From assembly GCA_963669155.1 (NCBI GenBank), contig OZ022589.1:18445432-18509431 (forward strand): DNA of 64,000 nt, in the 5' to 3' direction. This DNA is from Arbacia lixula. Lineage: Eukaryota; Echinodermata; Echinoidea; Arbacioida; Arbaciidae. Below are positions 58,475-64,000 of this stretch, one piece after another (position 1 is the first letter of the stretch; every line of letters starts with the position of its first letter). The notes under the pieces are model-generated. The model saw nothing but the letters and a program-made list of their open reading frames with translations. It was not told the DNA's origin and searched no databases. The position numbers and the translations under genes were made by a program.

Positions 58475-61400
58475 TATATATATATATATATGTTTGGTAA
58501 TTTGTAATTCGCATGTTCATGTACATGCATGTACGTATATATATATATATTTATATGTATATATAAATGGTAATTCATGGATTAGAAAGTTGGAGGAAAC
58601 AACAGATAATTATGATGAAGAAAGAAAGGAGGAAGAAAAACTGGACATTTCTTATCAGACAGCTAAGGCATTGAATGCGGAAATACAATAGTTAACCTGA
58701 ATTTAGTTACCTTGTGAGTGCCTTAGTGCCGACTGGGTCGTGTACGTACTGAACCTCGAAGTCCCCCAGTGGGTTGGTGTTTTTCAGGCTCAGAAGTGTA
58801 ACCATGACCAAACCGTCGAGGGTTTGTTTCTTTGAAGCTAGCTGAGCGAGTATGTCCTTCTCCTCTAGATCGTTCTGCAGATGTAGTGTAGTGAATTAAC
58901 ATAAACTACACATCCAAATTACAATTATATTTGTTTTATGCTCGTTGAAGTTTCAACCAAACCTTGTACGTATCATTTACACTTTGTGTTCGCTCTGTCT
59001 CAAACTATCAATCCTCCTCTTATTCTCGCATTCATATCTAGGTATTCACTTGACCACAGCATTCTGCCACTGGCCACTCCGTCACTTCTCTCACCCTAAA
59101 TGTCTTTGTACCTACCAGTGCCAATGACGACTAATAATGGAACTATTAGACTCATGCATATACCAATGAGTGTTATCCAGAATTTAAATACTTGTAGTTA
59201 ATACAGATAAGTCACTTTCGCTCTCTGTTAAGGTCTATTATATTTATATATGACTTTTGATAAGTAAACAAATCCTTTTTACTGCTAATTAACTATTTCC
59301 AGTAACAATTAGGGTATATGGCAAGGTGGTTCTGTGCTTTGTAAGATGCGGGGAAACCTGTGGAATGAGTCTTTAACCAGTGATGATATGACCAACGACA
59401 TAAGAGATACTAGTAATAGTAATAATAAGTATATGCACTCACTTACACGCATACACACGTGCACGTAAACACACACGAACCTAAACACATACATAAACAC
59501 ATGCATAAGCGTGCCAAAATTATACCTTGTTTGTCGGTGCTGGGCCGGCCATGAAGGCAGGATAATTTGGCGGGAAAGCATATTCTTCGTACTGCGGAAA
59601 ATTAACCGTCGCATGCTGGACACTACAGATGTAGATGATATCGGTGACGATCTTTGTGATGTCATCCGCCGTCTTCAATACACCTTCGTTGGGGATTCCC
59701 TGTAAGAAAATGAATGTACTGTGGTAAAGAAAACCTTCGACGTAAATACTTTTCATAGAAGCTTCCTACAAAGCAGTTAACCTCATGATTTGAGCAACTT
59801 GACCTTTAGAAGTTCGAAAGACACCTAAAACAGTAATCACTATTACTACTTCTAACATAATGGAAATGGAATAGATAAATTAACATACTTATATATAGAA
59901 AACCATGACCCATGTAAAATGATGGTACCTTCAAGAGCAATCTAGCGCTTCATATGGTGTACCTGATTCATATTGCTGCTTAATTCCACCCAAAATATAA
60001 CGCACACTAGAAAGAAGATTCCCTACAGACACGTCACAAGAACAAGAAAGTGAAAGCTCACTTTGACTGCAGCGTGCTGGAGAGGATCATCCCCCGCCCC
60101 CAAGGTCTTCCCCCAAGCCTGCAGCTCCGGATCACCGGAAACCTTCTCGTCCGAATCTGAAACCAGTAGAGTCAAAATTAGATTTTCACTCAATACGATT
60201 GTTCAATAATCAGTAATCCTCTACATTACGTACGACATTTGCCTCTGCCTTTGCAGTCCATTGCATAATTAAACCCTTATTGATCCTAACGTCAGCAAAT
60301 CTCCGAGGAAAGTGCGTAGGAAAAGTTATACGTTTGCCTTTTTTTTACCCTTCAAGCATGCACTTTTTCAAGACAATGTTTACATGTAAAAGTGTGCTGT
60401 AATAATTGAAGGGAAGAAATAACATCAAATTGAATATCTTTGTTTTGTATAACCATAGCTAATTTATGTTATTCTAAGCATTGTACGTACCGTAGTGGTG
60501 GTCGACAATCTCTTTCACATAGTCGTGTATCGCTTTACGAATTAGTAAGGCATCATCCCGGTAGTGATAGTTCGGAAGCACTTCCGGGTCCTCAACCCCT
60601 CTATGCGCGAGGTCATTGATAAGGTTGCCCTGCACGTCTAGGGACCAATACGTCCAGGTGCGTCGAATGATCTCGAACATGCCGATTCGCCCCATCGTCA
60701 TGACCTGGTCGGCCCATCCCCCTTCTCCCAAGAGCACGTCGATCCCAGAACTACACGTGGAGATGGATTAGTTGATAGGGTTTAAAGGTATATCATCAAA
60801 ATTGTTTTTCATGTGGCAGCATGAAAACGTTGGCATCTGACGAAAGGCGGCAACAGCAAACCTTTTTCTTGTGAATGTTTTTTGAAACTCATTAAAACGA
60901 AGTGGATATGTAAGGCATGACATAATTAAACATCACAGAGTTGTAGTTTGATTGGTCCTAAGTAATTATACCCACTTTCCAAAGAGGCGAGACCGTTGAA
61001 TTGAGCGACCAAAACTTGGCTGTATGTAAGCAGTTTTCAAGGTCCCGCGTACTTCCAGGCTCTGAACAAATATTTTTCAACACATTTCAGAAAATGCCAT
61101 AAAGATTTTTTTTCTTCAAATAAGACCATTATTCATGTTCTTTTACAGCATAAACATAACAAATGGATGTATTTGTGATGGAAACATGATATATTTGAAG
61201 AACAAGATACAAAAGAAATAAAAAAAGGAAATAGCATAGATGTTGAATAAGTCGGACATGTTTCCTATTCAACGCTCCAAATATGTGCAACATATGCTCC
61301 GTCGACAATTACTCCGCCGACAATCGCTCCGAAAAAGAATTTTTTAGTCTGCTGATAATTGCTTCCAATATGTGCGACATATGGTATGATATGGCCTCTT

Positions 61401-63262
61401 GCTAGTTTCGGCTCCTTTCCATCACTACAATTCAATGTCTAGATACACCCTGATACTCACTCGTTGATGGCGAAAAGATACAACAAGTGTGCCGCCATCA
61501 GTCTGAACAGGGGGTGCGAGGGGGAGAGGTTGCGATGGATTGCCACGGCAACCGTCTCGATAAAGAAATGAGTGAAGCCGAGGTGAGAAGCCGATTGGTG
61601 GAAGCATGCATCGGCGTTGTTGAACCACATTTTGGCCATGAGCCACACGTACTCCTGGTCGGTCGGGAGGAAGATCTGGAAAGATGGGTGAAGATGTGAA
61701 AGATGAATGCAAAAAAATCTTCCATGCATTCAGACATTCAGTCAATCATTATTATGTTTGAGACCCCGTCCCATACTGTAGTTTACCTATGGACATGTTC
61801 AAAGTTTGGAACGACCATCTTCTCAAATGCAACTATGGCATTTTTGTCATTTTCATCGTTAGTCGGGCGGAATCTTACCGGGTTCCTAAACTACTATGGC
61901 AGTTGGACAGACGGACAGCACGCCAGTCTCCAGGCACGGTACGCACCGTACGTCTACGGAATGGTAAAGTGAATGGTAATATACGTATTTCAAATGTTTT
62001 TTTAGTCGTTTCGTTCGGTACTCTTGCTCAAGCATACGTTACTCAGTCGTCCGGTATTCCGTAAGCTGGGCTTTACGATGACGTCACTCATACTTTAGCA
62101 AACGTTTCTTACGGTTTTTCAACTATCGTTCATGTCGAGTCAGACATAACTAGTATTCTAAATGTCAAAGTAAGTTTTACACATTTAATTCAAATCGAAC
62201 AGAGAAGGGTTTCAATATGCTGTTTGTACGTAGGGTCTCCTTGGGATGTTACCAGTTCAAGTAAGAAGTATAAGACCCTGTCGAGGACTTCGAGGACCAA
62301 ATCCATTTAATTTGAATGTACTGTTAAGTCTAACATAGAAGGTATGAATAAAAAAGGTTGCGATGGTACTCTTTTTTGGCTAAGAACTTTCTCATCTCAT
62401 CCGAAGTGAAAGTATATCACCCAAAACAGGTATTCTAAATTACCCACTATTGCTGTGTAGGTAATATCAGTGCCATGTATTGCATACGACTCATTTTGAT
62501 TACAAGTGTCGTCATTCACATAAGATGTTATATAATAATATATAATTATCAGTAATAGTAATATTTCACCTCTTTAACCCATTTGTGCCAGATAAGATGC
62601 TGCTCTATGGGATTCGTGTGTGTTGATAGGGAAATGATCCATCTGTGGGACGTTAAGGGTTAATTATGACTGAATAGGCAGAACCTGAAGGTGATCAGGT
62701 GATGGCATGGTCAGAGTCGCCACCTCTTCCTATACTCATTTTGCCGATGCATTTATTTGGCCAGACGTCAGAGTGAGACTAGGTCCCTACACACTTGGAA
62801 AATGATAACATCTACTGGCAGTCGTTTGACTTTGGCTATCATCGCTACATCTGCCGGTACTACTTCCCGCACTCCTCAACCCCAGTACAAAGCGTCTCAC
62901 CCGAGAATAAGAACTGATGAGTCATCTGGTTGTAGTCCATCGCTTTTGTTTGCTTGGAATCATATATGGCTTCTCACTTCATATTTCCCATTTCTAGCAA
63001 GATATTGATTAACTTCTCAACTCGGATTATTGCGGTTATCGCTCTGATGATTCTGTGTAATGCACGATGAATCCATTCAATGCTGGTCTACAGGAGCTGT
63101 GTGTAGTACTGGTAAAGTATTTGAAAGTAATGAAATAGCGAGCTAAGAGCTCTATAGGAGACTTACCGGGTTATCTTCGGAAGGATCTTGGAAGAGCTGA
63201 ATGGCCACAGGAAGCAGATTCTTCTCCTTGTTCACGAAGAAGAGGCAGATTGGTGCGCAGGT
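58093..63262 (-). CDS. LOX-C: lipoxygenase, exons 6-12 (5' exons outside window)
   Basis: Exons in transcript order: 63262-63167, 61675-61461, 60750-60491, 60156-60062, 59699-59526, 58874-58711, 58207-58093. All are GT-AG with exactly the sizes of LOX-A/B exons 6-12. Catalytic features: FHQSASH (two His ligands), LFAIN (Ala at the Coffa position), VQHATVN (His and Asn ligands) and C-terminal IPNAISI. The deduced protein is much closer to LOX-B than to LOX-A, and several introns align with LOX-B. Differences include Thr instead of Ile at the first residue of exon 6 and Asp instead of Thr at the exon 7/8 junction. Exon 5 should lie beyond 64000, so the PLAT domain and the N-terminus cannot be checked. 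The visible part is intact. Confidence 0.94.
58340..58566. repeat. (TA)n microsatellite cluster in LOX-C intron 11
   Basis: Several TA runs (58340-58364, 58399-58495, 58536-58566). The LOX-B intron 11 has a shorter AT run at a comparable position. Confidence 0.93.
59435..59505. repeat. Degenerate CA-rich tract in LOX-C intron 10
   Basis: 'acacacgtgcacgtaaacac', 'acacatacataaacacatgc' on the plus strand, i.e. UG-rich on the transcript, beginning about 20-25 nt after the exon 10 donor. Confidence 0.8.
59526..59699 (-). CDS. LOX-C exon 10: third histidine and Asn ligand
   Basis: 174 nt, phase 0 at both ends: [32 protein letters not shown] and [11 protein letters not shown] degenerate TG-rich tract (59435-59505 on the opposite strand) follows its donor. 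Confidence 0.95.
61461..61675 (-). CDS. LOX-C exon 7: first two iron-ligand histidines and Coffa residue
   Basis: Encodes [34 protein letters not shown] and [11 protein letters not shown]; the donor is gtgagt. Nearly identical in protein to LOX-B exon 7. Confidence 0.95.
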
Positions 63263-64000
63263 CTTTAAAGATTATGGTGACAAACATGAGAACGATACTA
63301 TGAATTATAATACAAGAAGTACAGCACAATCATAATCATTAAATTACTACCAGCGACTTCTTCCACCACATCCACAACTAGGCGTTGAAACCCAACATTT
63401 GACACTTTAAATAATAATAACAGTTACAATTGTAATGACGCTGAAACGTAGACATCACTAACTTAAAGAATATATATCGCGATATATATATATTTTTTGG
63501 TGGGGGGGGGGGCACAGGCTTTGCGACTTTTCATTAATTGCTTGTCTTTAACGTTCATTTGGACATTTCATTAGATTTCCCTTTTTTTGATAAAGCAAAA
63601 TAGACAGCTGTGTGTGTGTGTGTATCTCATTATTCATTCAGAACATATTGTGTACTGTGCATTGCCATATCGATCCACTCATAACTGGGATCACACTATA
63701 CCATGAATAGAAATTGGCCTTGTAGATCAGCGGGGGAGATGTGCAATGAGTATCGTAGTGTTCTACATTTATCTTATGATGAACATTATTTTTTTGGTCC
63801 TGATTTGTCAAAACATACACATCTGATTAAGTATTCCAAAAATTATAATATTACGAATATGAATTAAGAAATGTCACGAAACTTTCACTTTATTAATATA
63901 TTAAATCATATTAAGGTGGAATGTAAAAAGAAGTAGAAATGTCCGCTTCCAGATAATCATGTCAAGACATTGTTAATATAATGCGAGTGTACAAACAGTA
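63263..64000. other. LOX-C intron 5 (partial), right edge of window
   Basis: AT-rich intron with a G-run near 63500 and a short (TG)n at 63609-63624. Exon 5 was not found before the window ends. Confidence 0.6.

Noticed and set aside
1-64000. CRISPR arrays, operons, bacterial promoters or plasmid features
   Set aside because: All genes have spliceosomal introns and animal protein families; the repeats are microsatellites, MITEs and retroelements.

Overview
This window is eukaryotic, intron-rich genomic DNA from a metazoan. Its long introns, dense microsatellites, many palindromic MITE-like elements and non-LTR retrotransposon relics suggest a marine invertebrate deuterostome, probably an echinoderm. 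That assignment is an inference from gene and repeat style; nothing in the window proves a species.

The main content is a cluster of animal-type lipoxygenase (LOX) genes. LOX-A (minus strand, 17594 to 7546) and LOX-B (plus strand, 22234 to 41155) lie head to head, about 4.6 kb apart. Both can be reconstructed completely as 12 coding exons of identical sizes (489, 45, 126, 98, 133, 96, 215, 260, 95, 174, 164 and 115 nt, stop included), each giving 669 residues. Exon 1 encodes a PLAT/C2-like domain preceded by a short N-terminus that reads as an N-myristoylation signal. Exons 2-12 encode the catalytic domain, with His355, His360, His548, Asn552 and C-terminal Ile669 as iron ligands. LOX-C (minus strand, 63262 to 58093) runs off the right edge; exons 6-12 are present. 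LOX-B and LOX-C share recognisable intron and 3' flank sequence, so they look like a younger tail-to-tail inverted duplication. A decayed PLAT exon fragment (about 20285-20420) and a truncated copy of the terminal exon (about 7255-7316) show further duplication and loss.

Left edge (1-2731): the last three exons of a DHX8/PRP22-type spliceosomal DEAH helicase, plus strand. Region 2.7-7.1 kb: helicase 3' side and AT-rich intergenic DNA with a (CT)n tract and a palindromic MITE. Region 17.6-22.2 kb: divergent LOX-A/LOX-B intergenic DNA. LOX-B intron 1 (22.7-31.3 kb) holds a 373-bp near-perfect hairpin, two degraded non-LTR retrotransposons (one with two MITEs nested in it) and a foldback element. 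LOX-B intron 7 holds a 199-bp tandem duplication followed by a 1-kb foldback. Region 41.2-58.1 kb, between the convergent LOX-B and LOX-C: a broken TMEM53-like (DUF829) pseudogene, retroelement tails, a Tc1-type transposase relic, tRNA-like SINE heads and G/C-homopolymer TIR elements.

The LOX genes would act as fatty-acid dioxygenases using arachidonate-type substrates, with the PLAT domain and lipidated N-terminus giving membrane access. The Coffa-position residue is Ala in all three copies, predicting S stereochemistry. A UG-rich tract just downstream of the exon 10 donor recurs in all three paralogs; exon 10 is in-frame and carries two iron ligands, so its skipping would give an inactive protein.
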